A DNA stretch of 64,000 bases from Homarus americanus (GCF_018991925.1 NW_024726235.1:1792601-1856600); one strand, 5' to 3'. Shown: positions 50,047 through 62,543, counted from the stretch's first letter. A program made the numbers and translations. The notes: generated from the sequence alone by a model not told the origin.

Positions 50047-51645
50047 CTAGGTCCTCACATTCAGTCTCAAATGTGCAGTTTCTTCATCCTGTTGGGACAT
50101 ATGATACGCCTCCTTACCATTGGTACGCCCCAGGTGCATCTTCTTACACTTCGTGACATTAAATCTCAGCAGCCATTTCTTCGAACATTCTTGGAGCCCA
50201 CAGAGGTCCTTCTGCAGCTCTTCACAGTCCGCTTGGTTCTTAATTTCCCAAAATAACTTGGCGTCATCGACAAACATTTGTATGGAGGAGTGTACAACGT
50301 CAGGCATGTCACTAATGAAACAAACAAATAACAGCGGGCCCAATACACTGCCCTGTGGTAGCCCGCTTGTGACCGGTATGGATGATGATTTTGTGCCATT
50401 AATCACCACACACTGCTTGCGGTCATGTAGAAAGTTTTCTATCCACGCTAGGACATTTCCCCGAATTCCGTACCCTTCCAGTTTGATTTTCAGCCTTTCG
50501 TGGGGTACACTGTCGAAAGCCTTGGCAAATTCTAGGTAAATATTGTCGATATTACCACCCCGTTCCAGAATATGGGTCCAAATATCCAATACCTTGGGCA
50601 ATTGTGTTAAGCAGGAGCGCCCTGGCATAAAACCGTGTTGGCAATCCTTTACAAGGTTGTTTCGTAGTAGATGTTCCATTGCGGCATCTCTGATAATACT
50701 CTCAAGTACTTTACATATTATGCTGGTCAGGCTCACCGGTCTATAGTTGTTCGTGGAGTGACGATCACCCTTCTTGAAGATAGGACTCACATAAGCCACT
50801 TTCCATTCACTGGGGACCTTTTGTTCATCCAGGCATTTACAAAACAGGATCTTCAGGGGCTCGGCAAGCTTGTTGCACAACTCTCTCAGCACTCTAGGAT
50901 GCACCATGTCAGGGCTGGGACTCTTTTTATGGACCTTTAGCTTTGACAGTTTATTTCTAATACCCACTTTTGTGAACACAATGTGGATCAGTGCTGTGTC
51001 GAACCGTCTGTCCTCAAACGCAGGAAGGTTAATTGCATCTTCTCTTGTGAACACCGAGGAAAAGAAGCTGTTCAATGCCTCAGCTTTATCCTGGTCAGAA
51101 TCTGCATAACTACCATCTTCAAGCCTCAGGTCTGATACTCCTACTCGTGTTTTAAAATTCGACTTTGCATAGTGGTAAAACGCCTTTGGGTTTGACTTGA
51201 CCTTGCTTGCAACCAGCCTCTTGAACTCCTTTTCAGCCCTTCTACATTCTATCTTTGCTTGGTTTCTGTCCTGCTCATCATTTGACCCAACCCACATCTT
51301 GAATTTCTGGGTTTTCTTCTTAACCTTGTCAACTGCCGCATGGTTCATGTGTAGGGATCCCCTCGTATTCCTAGAGACACTGGGTTTGGTCTTGGGTATA
51401 TATTTATCAATCAAATGGGTCACTTTACTAGTTATGATATTCAGCGTAGTGTCTGCTTTCATGTGCCTTAATGACTCAGGCCAGTGGATACCCCTCATCT
51501 CTTCCCTCATCCCGTTGTAATTTCCCTTGTAATATTTGCACCTTCGCCTGGCCTTATCTTGAACTAGGTAACAGTTAAATCTGAATGACAACACTATATG
51601 GTGACTGGTGCCAACTGGGGCAAGGTGTTCCAGTTTGGCCACCAT
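50047..51645 (-). pseudogene. Reverse transcriptase remnant of the CR1-like element
   Basis: A 532-codon frame. It opens with the last endonuclease strand, where the catalytic SDH is SHH (residues 14-16). RT motifs follow: YRPVSL (301-306), motif A LEFAKAFDSVPH with Glu at 372 in place of the usual catalytic Asp, QGSVLGPLL (431-439), motif C FVDD (458-461) and WLLRFNVTKC (491-500). It would copy its own RNA into DNA at the target site. The loss of two catalytic acids and the frame break at the end show decay. Confidence 0.85.
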
Positions 51646-52304
51646 ACCCTCCTCGTTTGCTCCCCTCTGTAATGTGTCGGGTCTCTAACATGTTGGAACA
51701 GAAAATTACCTCTCAGAGCTTCTACAAAAAGAGTAGCAGGGTTATTCAAGTCATTTGGGGTGAACTCGTTTCTCCAATCGATGTCGCCATAGTTAAAGTC
51801 CCCCATAATAAGGAGGTGGCTAGGATTGAGCATCGCTGCATTGTCTATTAAGGCTCTTAAGTTCCTTTGATTTAGTGGGCCACAGTTTGGGGATCTGTAG
51901 ATACACCTGACAATAAGTAAGTCCCTTCCCTTTAGTTTAATTTTACACCACTTGGACTCTTCAAAAACATCCTCTCCCTGTACCCTCGCCTGGCTGGCTC
52001 TAAGGTCTTGCCTAGCATAGATAACCACACTCCTCTTGCAAGTTTCTTGAGAAAGGTTCGTAAATGAGTCATATCTAGCAATACTGAACTCACATACCTC
52101 CTCCTCTCTGGTAGACGGAGCTGGTGCCACCTCCCGGGTGGGGGGTAGAGGGTGCGCTGCTGCCCCCTGGCCCTGTGTCGGCACACTTGCTTCCACTACC
52201 CTCCCCCTGAATATTACCCATGTACACCCGTCCCCGTTCCTCCTTGACTCCTCCCTCTTCTGCTTCAAGTCCTGCAGGAGCTTCTTGTGCTGCTCCCTCT
52301 GCAT
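51594..52304 (-). pseudogene. ORF1-like/endonuclease fusion remnant of the CR1-like element
   Basis: A 236-codon frame. The N-terminal part (MQREQHKKLLQDLKQKREES, then TWVIFRGRVVE) looks like the end of an ORF1-type or upstream protein. From RYDSFTNLSQETCKRSVVIY onward it is the C-terminal half of an apurinic-type endonuclease with GDFN intact. It ends out of frame after HYRGEQT, where about ten residues (the expected LLDLVLTNE-like stretch) are missing. The phosphodiesterase role is known for the family; this copy cannot perform it. Confidence 0.7.
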
Positions 52305-52489
52305 TACCGAGCGATCTGGGTGAATGAATACACTCCGAGATGCCTCGCTCCTTGCTAAGTTTTTTGCTTGCCGAATAACCTCCCATTTCTCCTCCTTACT
52401 AGTGTGATCCTGAGGGGGCGAGGCTTATCCCCCTGTTACAGTTTAAATACAGCATTTTACCACTTCTTTCTTTACTCAATGTACTTTAC

Positions 52490-52998
52490 AGTACTTTATC
52501 CTCTTTGCCACTGATCGGCTTGTTAGCCACTTGGGTGGTCGGTCACGTCTCTGATACACACTGTTGGTAGATACTGGGCATGCATTGCCTCCTGAATGTA
52601 TCGGAACCTGCTCCAGTGTTGGACAAGTCTGGTCTTGAATGAACTCACACTTGGTGCCATCACAACGCTCTCCGCCAGATTGTTCCAAGAGTTCACAATT
52701 CTCACTCCTAAAAAATTGGTCCTCTCAGCTTTCTGGACTTGTAGCTTCTTCAACCTTGAGCTGTGACCCCTTGTGGGGCGGACGTCCGCCAGCTCCATGT
52801 TTGTACAATCGACCGAATAGTGCCCACTGAGATGTTTCTACACTTCAATTAGGTCACCCCTCGCCCATCTGTAGTATAAGCTAGGTAGTTGCAGGAGTTC
52901 CAGTCTCTCTGGGTAACAGGTTCCATTGGCCATCTAGGTATGTAAATGCCCTTCTTATAAGACCTACTAGCTTATTTGCTTAATTTACCTTCTCACAA
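52490..52998 (-). mobile_element. 5'-truncated CR1-like fragment
   Basis: Minus strand. The C-terminal block (LADVRPTRGHSSRLKKLQVQ; RIVNSWNNLAESVVMAPSVS) plus one tail unit at 52490-52560. It breaks off at the position matching SFRYL in the longer element. It lies head-to-tail with the copy at 49.3-52.4 kb, but divergence at several residues suggests an independent insertion. Confidence 0.85.
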
Positions 52999-55900
52999 AG
53001 TATGCACAGAGTTGAAAGTGGTTCTGTAAATCTTTATTAAAATGTCAGAAGTACACCCAGAACAGTTAAAAGTATAGTAGCTTCAAGTAGAAAATATAAT
53101 ACTGTAAACTGGTTAGAGGAGTTTCATCAATGAATAATTTGAAAAAGATATGACTGAGTGAAACATACAAACATTTACGAATCTAATGTACTGAACTAAA
53201 TTTCTTTGTATTGTTGACTTTACAAGCAACAGAATGATAGAAAGGCTACTGTACTTACATATGAACATGAATAAATGGGATATTGGGAGTGAAGTCCATA
53301 TACAAAAGTAAGTAATACCATTTTAGAATGGATGTTGATTCGGGGTGCACCAGTTACCAGATGGAATTCACACGCAGAGTGACATTCCTTGTTAGGACGG
53401 ATGATTACTATGAAGAATGAATATTATGAAGTATGATCAGTGGGATAAAAGAAACTGAATGGTATTTTACTTTTATCCTCTTTGTTACAATTTATATGAC
53501 TTCAGAGTTCAGACATGTAGAGGATCAATAAGAGACTGAACAATAGTTTAACAGTAATATATCAGCAGTGTTGTAAGGTTCAACTCGAGTGTTTAGAGTG
53601 AAAAAATATTTAAAATATTTTGGATGGTAGGTTTTGTAGCTAGTGTGTTATGTGTGGGATTGTTGTGATGAAGAGCAGATGTAAATTAGATGCCCATAGG
53701 ATGATTATTTATTACTGAAGAATACAAGATAATAATCAGTTAATGTAATTTGGTGACATCTGTGAGTGACATTGTTAGTTACAGAAGAAAAAACACGAGC
53801 ATTTCAATGAATATTTTTATTTTGGGTTGTATACACTTACAGTGGCTGCCTTAAATCACACAAGATGTTCATCATACCCACACTGCAGGACACTTTTTTT
53901 CATATACAGTAACATCATTAAGTTGCTGATTACAATCTAATTTTTTTTTTCATAATAATCGACTCATTTATTTTACTTTTGATCTAATTGTTTGGTGTCA
54001 TAAACCAGTGATTCTCAAACTGGGGTCCGCGAAAAGTTTTTGAGAACTAGTGCGTTTATCGTTTGTGAGAGATTTGGCGATTCCAATTCGCAGGATATTT
54101 TGGATTTGGGTTGAAATGAACAAATACTTTGGACTATGATTTATTCTTTGATTATTGACAATATTTGTCTGCGTCATGGTATATAAGGGGTTCTTGGTTG
54201 AAAAAAGTTTGAGAACCTCTGTCATAAACATTAATACTGTACAGTACATACTGTACATGTATACTTTGTAATCAAAATCACAAATCTAGTAAGTGCTGTA
54301 ATCTTTGTTGTCATATATGCAGCTCATCTTTAATTGTTGATCAATTCTAGAAAAATATAATGAGTCATACTTACTGTATTAAGTGAAACATATACTTAAA
54401 TCATGTTTTGATACAAACTTAAGTTTTCTTCATGCTACATCAAGTTTTTGTGTTCAATTTAAGTACAGTAATTTCTTTTATTTAAGAAACATATCTGCTT
54501 TTATTCTGTACAGCATATAAAGATACTTAATGTTTTGTTGCAAATACAGTACAGTACTGTACAGTCCTAAAGTATACATACAAATTTGGTCCTTCATGAT
54601 GTTGCAATGACATGCAGTACATGGTACAGCAATTGTAAGTAGTACAGTATTGAAGGAATAAAAGTTAAAGGTATAATACAGTATCTGTATTTGGAATGCA
54701 GGTTAGACTGATTGTAGTACAGTACAGATACAGTAGCAAAGCATTACTGTACAAAGATGATCAGCAGATTATTGGAAAAAGGCAGATAATATGAATTTAT
54801 CATTAACATTGTAAAGATGGTTGTTTCCATATTACTGAAAAGATAAATCCCAAAGCAGGAATTATGGTTGGCATCAGGGAACTTTAACGGGTGAAAAATT
54901 TTGTGTACAGTATTTGGTCAGTAACCTAAGTTGTGATGGTAGATGTGAAAGATAGATTATAGCAGGTCTGTTAAAAGGGCTATTGAATTTAGTAAGAGGA
55001 AAAGGTTACTTCTGTACTATGCACTATATGGACCAAAAGCAAGGCCACTTGCTTTTGATGTTATGAGAATGTGAAAGATCAGTTATACTGATAGAAAAAC
55101 AAAAGATGTACCCAATTTGTAGAGTAAGGAGAGAAATACTGGACCAGAAATTCATAGATAAGAAAAATTAGATTTTTATCGTACAGTATAATCAGAGATA
55201 AGGGGTTAATGACAGAGTCAACGATGAACAAAATTGGGGATAGGAGGGACATGGGAAGGCAGAGACTGGGATTCATGAATTAAATTGAAAGCTGAGTTCC
55301 CAGAGAGAAGCAAAATCTGGGATGATTAATGGTCGCCAACCCTCACACATGAGGGATGGTACTGTACTTTGATACAAAATAAAATAAATAAGACCAAACA
55401 TACCAAAATCTAATCAGGATTCAGGTCATCTCTGTGTGATAATAATTACTGATTAAACAAAATACTCTGTACATTGAAAGACAATCAATTGTAATCCAAT
55501 TTGGGGGATTGAAGTACAGAAATAAAGATAAACATGAACAGAACAATATTCTCCTCGTATATTAATGGATATTTTGCATGTGAAACAACGTATGAGTCCC
55601 TGGACTGTTATCACATTACTGTACAGTATAATACCTGAAGAGATGGACGGCCTTGTTAGAACTTGGCAGAACATTGATTTCCAAAAGATGTTGTTCTACT
55701 TGATAGTGAGCATGCTACAGTTATTTTATCTTGGGTTCAGTTCTGTTTGAACGTGTACATACGGAGTCTAATTTTAATTGTTCTTCGAGTTGGCAAAATC
55801 TTACTTCCTTGTGACTCATTGTAAATAGTACCTGTACCGTAGTAGTTTTCAACAACATTATGTTTATGTACTGTACTATTATATTAGTAATGCATGTTTG

Positions 55901-56947
55901 TTTAACTGCATGCTATTGGTTTATTTTTGTGTACAGTATTGTTGTAGCCCACTTTCCTAACGAGGTACAGTACATACTGCAACACACCACCTAGAAAGTT
56001 CTTTCTTTATTAGTGGGGTGAGGCTCAGATTGTAATTTTTATTTAATTTGTTTACAAATCATGCCTTACACAGTACTTCTAAGTACAGTGTATAATGATG
56101 GTGGACTTTTTTATATTTATATTTCTAAAATAACAAATTTTAAAAATGTGTGTCTCTTATGACTTTATAGGAAAAAGCTTTTAATGAATTGTTATGAGAC
56201 TTCATGAATTCTGAGCTTTTGTATAATCATTCCATCCAAGAACAACCAGTCATCTTATTGAACAAGGCAGTAACTGACCATAGTTTCACATGTTTACATA
56301 GCTGAATTGTATTGATTAAAACTGAAAAGGATTCACAAGATAACTCCTGTGAGCTATCTATAACTTTAAGACATCTGTCCTCATTGTGTACACACAACAC
56401 TAATGCTTCAAGTGGGCTCTTCCAGGGCTGTGACTCCTCTTATGTGAGTTACATTTTCTGGTTTAATAGCTGACCAGATATTTTTTACAAATGTCTTATA
56501 ATTTAGACAGTTTAAACTTTGATTTAACTTTCCAGTTACAATATTGCATCAACTGCCTTGCTCCATAAGATGACTGTTTGTTATACGTTTATAAGATCAT
56601 ACACAATATCAGTACATATTAACTAAATCTCTTTGTGACACATCTCAGAAAAATTATCGTCATATTTCATAAAAACAACAATTCAGAAGTCTATTTTGGA
56701 GAGAGACAAAAATATCACGGTGTGGCTTTTAAAAAATCCCCTATAAAAGTCTGGTGTGGCGATGTTTTGGGGCAAAATTTAACGTCGTTCTGAACATTGT
56801 CTGAAAACCCTAATTTAGTAGCCACAGGATCTATCCTTCATGTCTTAAATTCTTTTCCAAGGTTGTATCACAAGTCTGGCATTTCTATTTTACTTATTTA
56901 AAAAAAGGAAGACCTTACTTTGAAGAACTGACATTACAATCATTCAT
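52999..56947. other. Gene-free stretch
   Basis: AT-rich, with dense TACAGTA, TACTGTA and GTACAGTAC words, especially 54230-54760. At 53995-54230 an imperfect inverted repeat is suggested by TCTCAAACTGGGGTCCGCG...GTTTGAGAACCTCTG, probably a short non-autonomous element. No coding region recognised. Confidence 0.4.
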
Positions 56948-57510
56948 GAATGCCCATCTGGTCCCCGAGATATGCTAGGGACTGTCAGTTGGTTGAAAAT
57001 GTTCAAATGAGGGCCACCAGACTGGTGCCTGCACTTCGGCACCTTAGCTACCCTGAGAGATTGGAGCGCCTGAACTTGCCTAGCTTATACTACAGACGGG
57101 CAAGGGGGGACCTAGTTGAGGTGTATAAGCTAGCGGACGCTCGCCCCACAAGGGGTCACAGCTCAAGATTGAAGAAGCCGCAAGTCCAGAAAACTGTGAG
57201 GGCAAACTTTTTCGGAGTGAGGGTTGTAAACTCTTGGAACAATCTACCAGAGAGTGTTGTGATGGCACCGAGTGTGAGCTCTTTCAAGACAAGACTTGAC
57301 CAACGCTGGAGCGGGTTCAGGTACATTCAGGAGCCGGTGCATGCCCAGTATTTGCCAACAGTGCGTGACAGACGTGACCGATCGCCCGGGCGGCTAGCGA
57401 GCCGATCTTTTGGTGAAGAAGATAAATGAAAAGGAAAAGTAATCAGAGACGTGACCGATTGCCCAAGCGGTTAACAAGCCGATCAGTGGTGAAGAGGATA
57501 AAAAAAAAAA
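56948..57510 (+). mobile_element. 5'-truncated CR1-like fragment
   Basis: It starts inside the C-terminal block (PIWSPRYARDCQLVENVQ) and runs in one open frame to 57429. A small internal deletion removes HLKGHYSVECPYLE. It ends with two tail units (GACGTGACCGAT...GATAAA at about 57370-57426 and 57450-57502) and poly(A). The frame runs through the first tail unit (DRRDRSPGRLASRSFGEEDK) because of sequence decay. Confidence 0.88.
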
Positions 57511-57647
57511 AAAAAAAGTGGAAGCTCCTTCCATTGGTCTATAATGAAGCAGGAGTGGGGTCAATATGCACATTTTGTCAAAGTTGGAATATTCAAACCT
57601 AGATGAAGTTAGACTTGGATTTAACTCAACATAAAGGTTTAGCTATA

Positions 57648-58194
57648 CAGGTAGTTCTGCTATAACGCGATAATTGTGTTCTTGTAAAATATCGTGTTAT
57701 AGAAAATCGCGTAATAGAAATAACAGGGCTTATGGAGAAAATAGGGTTAGGTGCAGATTACTCGAAATTGAAAAATTTAGTAGTTAGCCTAACACAAAGG
57801 ATAGCACAGTCTAAATAAATGTTACATTCATATCTAATAATGAAATCATACAGTAAATGTAACACTTTACCTTGAAAAAATATGAATATAACTTAATATA
57901 ACTTGATGGGGGGAGTAGGGTGATTTTGAGGTTGATAAAATCGAGCTTCTCTTCAAGTGTTATATCCTTTCTTTTACGATCATCACCGGGAATTCTATCA
58001 CCAGAACGCTTCTTGTTGATATTCTTCTTTACTATATTCACAGTTAATACAGTACCACAAAATTGGAGAAATAGTAAGCAAAAATCGCGTTATAGCAAAC
58101 AAGCGTTCGCGTTATACAAATATCGTTCCTAATTCATAAATCGCGTTAGAGCAAATTCGCGTTATCAAAACACGCGTTATAGCAGAACTCACTG
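57648..58194. mobile_element. Tigger-type MITE, 547 bp
   Basis: Inverted ends CAGGTAGTTCTGCTATAACG and, on the right, the complement of CAGTGAGTTCTGCTATAACG, each flanked by TA. The subterminal regions hold several ATCGCGTTATAG words. It is non-coding. The GCTATAAC core is shared with the MITE at 45604-45966, so the two are distant relatives. Confidence 0.8.
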
Positions 58195-58319
58195 TAATTG
58201 ATTTGATTAAAACATTCAGCAACACGGATTTGAATCAAAGATTTAAAAACCTGGACTTGAGCATTTAACGGCACAAACTTAACTTAGACGTAAAGAAACA
58301 GTGACATGAGATTGTGTCA

Positions 58320-58603
58320 AACATTCAACCTGGCAGACATGACATGAACATTCAACGTGAAAGATGTGACACAAACATTCAACATGACAGACGTGACACA
58401 TTCAACATGACAGACGTGACAAACATTCAACATGGTAGATGGACAAACATTCAACATGGTAGACAGACAAACATTCAACATGGTAGACAGACAAACATTC
58501 AACATGGTAGATGGACAAACATTCAACATGGTAGACAGACAAACATTCAACATGGTAGACAGACAAACATCATACATGGTAGACATGACAAACATTTAGT
58601 AAC
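58320..58603. repeat. 24-bp minisatellite (ACAAACATTCAACATGGTAG)
   Basis: About eleven units. The rightmost six are close to GTAGACAGACAAACATTCAA plus CATG; the left units (GACATGACA, GACGTGACA) are drifted. Confidence 0.92.
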
Positions 58604-58677
58604 ACGGACTTGACTTAAACATTTTACCGACATGACTCTCGATCAGACATTATACATCCTGGACTTTAACAGACACA

Positions 58678-59015
58678 AAACATGCAGTGTCTTGGACTTG
58701 ACACAAAATATATTGACTTGGACTTGACACAAAACATACAGTGTCTTGGACTTGACACAAAACATACAGGGGCTTGGACTTGACACAAAACATACAGTGT
58801 CTTGGATTTGATACAAAACATACAGTGTCTTGGACTTGACACAAAACATACAGTGTCTTGGACTTGACACAAAACATACAGGGGCTTGGACTTGACACAA
58901 AACATACAGTGTCTTGGACTTGACACAAAACATACAGTGTCTTGGACTTGACACAAAACATACAGGGCTTGGACTTGACACAAAACATACAGGGGCTTGG
59001 ACTTGACGCAAAACA
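58678..59015. repeat. 28-bp minisatellite, about 12 copies
   Basis: Unit AAAACATACAGTGTCTTGGA plus CTTGACAC, with TACAGGGGCTTGG variants interspersed. It is open in three minus frames, as with the 26-bp array (28 is not a multiple of 3), with a periodic CFVSSPRHCMFCVKSKTLYV-type peptide. Not a gene. Confidence 0.95.
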
Positions 59016-60152
59016 TTGACTCAAATATGATGAAAACAAAACTCGGACTTAAAATTCCATAGCACAAAGGCATATCGGGATTCTCATTGGTTCGTAAATT
59101 CTTATTTTTATGCCAAAACTGGAATAAGACAACACTTCTACTTTACTTTAGTTCTGATAAGAGTCTCGATGTGAATAAAGATTCATATATGGTGGACATC
59201 TGTGCATTGTAGCTCAAAGGAGGAAAGAATTAACCTACGATTCTTGGAAAACCTGGGACATGGTATTGATGAGTAGATAAGCTTAGAGTAGTTGAAGTGA
59301 GCTGGGTCTCACTTTGTCCAAAAGACTGCTAAGAATTTATGGTTTTGGATTCTGGACTTATGAGGAATGTGAGGTGTGTACAATGTGTTGTTTTCTATAA
59401 AGTGGATATTCTCTAAACTCTATGAAGACCCGTGACATCATGTAAACATTAGTAATTACATCAGCTAAGGTGTGAACTACCTGTACTGTTCAGTATGCGG
59501 GTTGGGTGTAAAGAATAGGCTTAGTGGCGGCACGCACGCACACACACACACACACACACGTTCACACTCTCTGGATACTAATGAATTATCTTTTAACAAG
59601 TGATAACATACATGAAGTATGATGGTCAGCAAGTATAAGACATAATACACTATATATTACACTTGTTATTCTGTGCAAGAATTTGTATGGAATTGCCTTT
59701 GAGTAATCACTGAGGTTATGGAACCTTTCTGGAGTAATGACAAGATCTTGCTTGAGGCCAAGTTCATTTTAATAATGTCCTGATTGACACACAAAGTCTG
59801 TGATTTGCCTGTACACGTTTCCATTGTATCACTTTAAACTTTCGTTGTTTTTGCCACGTACATAAAGTAAACATACAGTACATAAGGTAATGAGGTTCTA
59901 ATAAACTCTTAATGGAAAAGTTTAGCCAATTTTGAACTAGTATCTTATGTTTATATTTTCTGTAGTAATTTTTTAATATTTCAGTGTACAGTAATCTTTT
60001 GAAACTTCACATAAATGGTATATGGATGATGATATTGTGCTTGAGGTATTGTTTGGCAATCAATAAAAATTTTTTCCACAAAATAATACCTTATGAGCTA
60101 TGCTAGCTTACTCATATTATCAGTTTGTTCAGGGAGCTTTTTTCATTGAATA
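59016..60152. other. Gene-free stretch
   Basis: No gene recognised. A short (CA)n lies at 59532-59560. Confidence 0.5.
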
Positions 60153-60498
60153 CAGTGAACCCTCACTTTATGCGGTTAATTCAACCCACGGCGGCCCGCG
60201 TAAAGTGAACAACATAACATATGGGATTAATTGAAATAGAGACCGGGCCGACCCCCAAACTCCACTTTTTCCCGACACAATACGTACGTTTTACTAAAAA
60301 TAACCTCTTAACTTTATGATGGTATTCACCCACACATAATATAGAAGGGAACAGTCAATAAGAGAAGAATAAACTGAAGGTTAGGTTAGAAAAAAACAAG
60401 GCTGGGGTTAACACTTACTTTTATCCTCTTCCTCTACGTTAGTAGAAGAGATGGGTTGGCGTAGGGGAATGGAGGCTGGTTCCGAGGCAGAGGGCAGG

Positions 60499-62348
60499 CT
60501 ACTGGCCCTCAGGTGAGTCTTCATCGGTGTCATCCACACTTACTAGTGCCTCCCTGACAAATCCCTCAAAGTCATCATCACTGTCTCTACCTCTGTCACT
60601 ATCACTGGCTTGGGCTGGCTGTGGTGGGTTGCGGGCGAAGAACTCTGTTATGCTTTGCTGATTGCTGGTGTTTATGTTGTCATGATAAACCTTGATGTAG
60701 GGCTCCATAGTCTGCAACAGCTGGGTAGTGAAGATTTCATACCTGTTTGCGTCAGGGTCGTCGGAAAGGAGGAGCTTGGCTTTCTCGATACACTCGATGA
60801 CACCCCTAACATTACTATGGGATAAGCGGCGTTCTTCTTGGGATGACGCACCACCTGCCTCTTCACTGACGTCATCATCATCTACCATGTCGTCGGTATT
60901 CACATCAGGATCCCTTATCACCTCCAGGATGTCGTCGTTGGTGGTCTCGGAGAAGCCTGCAGCTGTAACAGTCTGCGCAGCTTCTCTGGCAAGGTACACT
61001 GCTACTGCAACAGTCTGAACCTCACCAGTCACAGATTTACTCTGCCTAACGCCCGGAATGCCTTGCAACACATGTCTCCATGCGTGACGAACAGTTGCTA
61101 CAGACAGCTGATCCCATGCCTCCACCAAGAAGTCCACAGCTTTCTTGACGTTGAATGTTCTCCAGAATTGTTTTAAAAGTACTTCTTGCTCTGCCAACTG
61201 TTGATCCTCGTCGTCTTCGCTCTTGCTATCGGTGTTGGTGTCACTCAGGTTACGCAACTCTTCCTTGGTGTTGGTGTAGTCGTTCAGGAGCTTGAATTTT
61301 TTAGTAGAGAATGCAGCTTTTACATTACAGATTAACTCTTGGTCCATGGGCTGTAATATAGACGTAGTGTTGGGAGGAAGGAAGACCACTTTTACGTTGG
61401 GGTGACGATCTAACAGTAGGGGCGAGTGTCCTGGTGCGTTGTCCAGCAGCAACAAAATCTTGAATGGCACATTCTGTTGCTCACAGAATTTCTTCACACC
61501 GGGAACGAAACAGTCATCAAACCAGGAGAGGGACAGTGTAGAGAACATCCACGCTTTACGTGTGGTCAGCCAGTGGACATTTAGCTTGGTCATGTCCATG
61601 CTCTTGTAGGCGTGCGGCTTACGTGCTGTGTGGATCACCGATAACTTGAGCTTACAGGTACCGGAGGCATTGGTGGTAAACAGGACGGTGATGCGCTCCT
61701 TTTGCAACTTCCGGCCCTGACACTTGCTGGCATTCTTCACAATGAAGGTCTTGGAAGGTAGTTTTTTCCAAAAAAGACCAGATTCGTCCATGTTAAACAC
61801 CTGGTCGTCGGTGTACTGTCCTTCCTCCATAATCTCACGTAAAAACGGAGGAAATTCCCTAGCCGCAACACGGTCAGCACTAGCTTCTTCACCACCAATG
61901 TTGATATTGGTGATCTTGTTTCTCTTCTTAAACCTCTGTAACCACCCAGAGGAAGCATTAAAGGGTTTGGGCTCTGTAATTCCCATCTTTCGTGACACTG
62001 CAGCATACAGTTCACGTGCGTACTCCTTAACTGAGTGCGTGTCCACCGCCATGTTCCGTCGCGCCTGACGCACCAAGTAGCTCACAAGTAATTTTTCTGT
62101 CTTGAGAAGCACCTGGTTGTGGCAATACTTGATCATAGAAGCACCTGTAGACTTTGTGATGTTCATGTGCTCCTTTATCTTGGCTGCTGGCGTGCAAGAT
62201 CAACCTGTCTTGTTCCTTTCTCCAACTCTTGTATGATCTTATACTTAATTTCGTAGCTTAAGAAACGTCGTCTCTTCTTTGGCTTAGGGCGGCTGGGTCC
62301 AGGTAAGGAAAGGTTTCTCTCTGGGGGCGGTGGTCCGGCGGAAGCCAT
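60499..62348 (-). pseudogene. Tigger transposase, broken by one frameshift
   Basis: The start MASAGPPPPERNLS at 62348 leads into a helix-turn-helix (FLSYEIKYKIIQELEKGTRQ VDLAR) that is broken by a frameshift near 62190. The rest is a 555-codon open frame to 60499. It includes a CENP-B-type second DNA-binding region (KPFNASSGWLQRFKKRNKI, residues 67-85) and the DDE catalytic triad: D127 (FNMDESG), D242 (LLLDNAPGH) and D275 (LQPMDQEL), giving DD32D, as in pogo/Tigger. The C-terminus is acidic (DDTDEDSPEGQ). It would cut and paste the element at TA sites. All three acids remain, so the frameshift is the only clear defect. Confidence 0.92.
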
Positions 62349-62535
62349 TTTACAGAACAATGGAATCACGTATACACGGTGTGGCCTGGAGGAATGAAAC
62401 TGCCGCGGCTAGGTCAAGCGTCGTCTTTCCTCCCTCCCTCCCGCGGGTGGACACGTCATATTACTTTAAACCAATCACAGCTAGCAGCGGAGGGAGGTAA
62501 GGATGCATGGCCCAATTACAGTCCGATACGTCATA

Positions 62536-62543
62536 TGACGTCA
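62536..62543. promoter_or_regulatory. CRE-like palindrome in Tigger promoter region
   Basis: TGACGTCA lies about 190 bases upstream of the transposase start. The same palindrome occurs at 39715-39722, at the equivalent place in the deleted copy. The site is a known CREB/ATF binding palindrome; use by the transposon is inference. Confidence 0.4.

Larger units (their letters stand above)
49276..52430 (-). mobile_element. CR1-like non-LTR retrotransposon, nearly full but dead
   Basis: On the minus strand, in order: an ORF1-like segment (SVFIHPDRSVMQREQHKKLL, about 52430-52200), part of an AP-endonuclease (VVIYARQDL; HLLIMGDFNYGDIDW; about 52080-51600), the reverse transcriptase (51645-50047), the C-terminal domain (50044-49442) and a tandem 3' tail (49440-49276) ending in AAAAGTAAAAGTAA-like sequence. 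Deletions and frameshifts separate the blocks. The ORF1-like part runs straight into the middle of the endonuclease, so the endonuclease N-terminal half is missing. CR1/L2-type assignment rests on the RT and C-terminal motifs. Confidence 0.85.
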
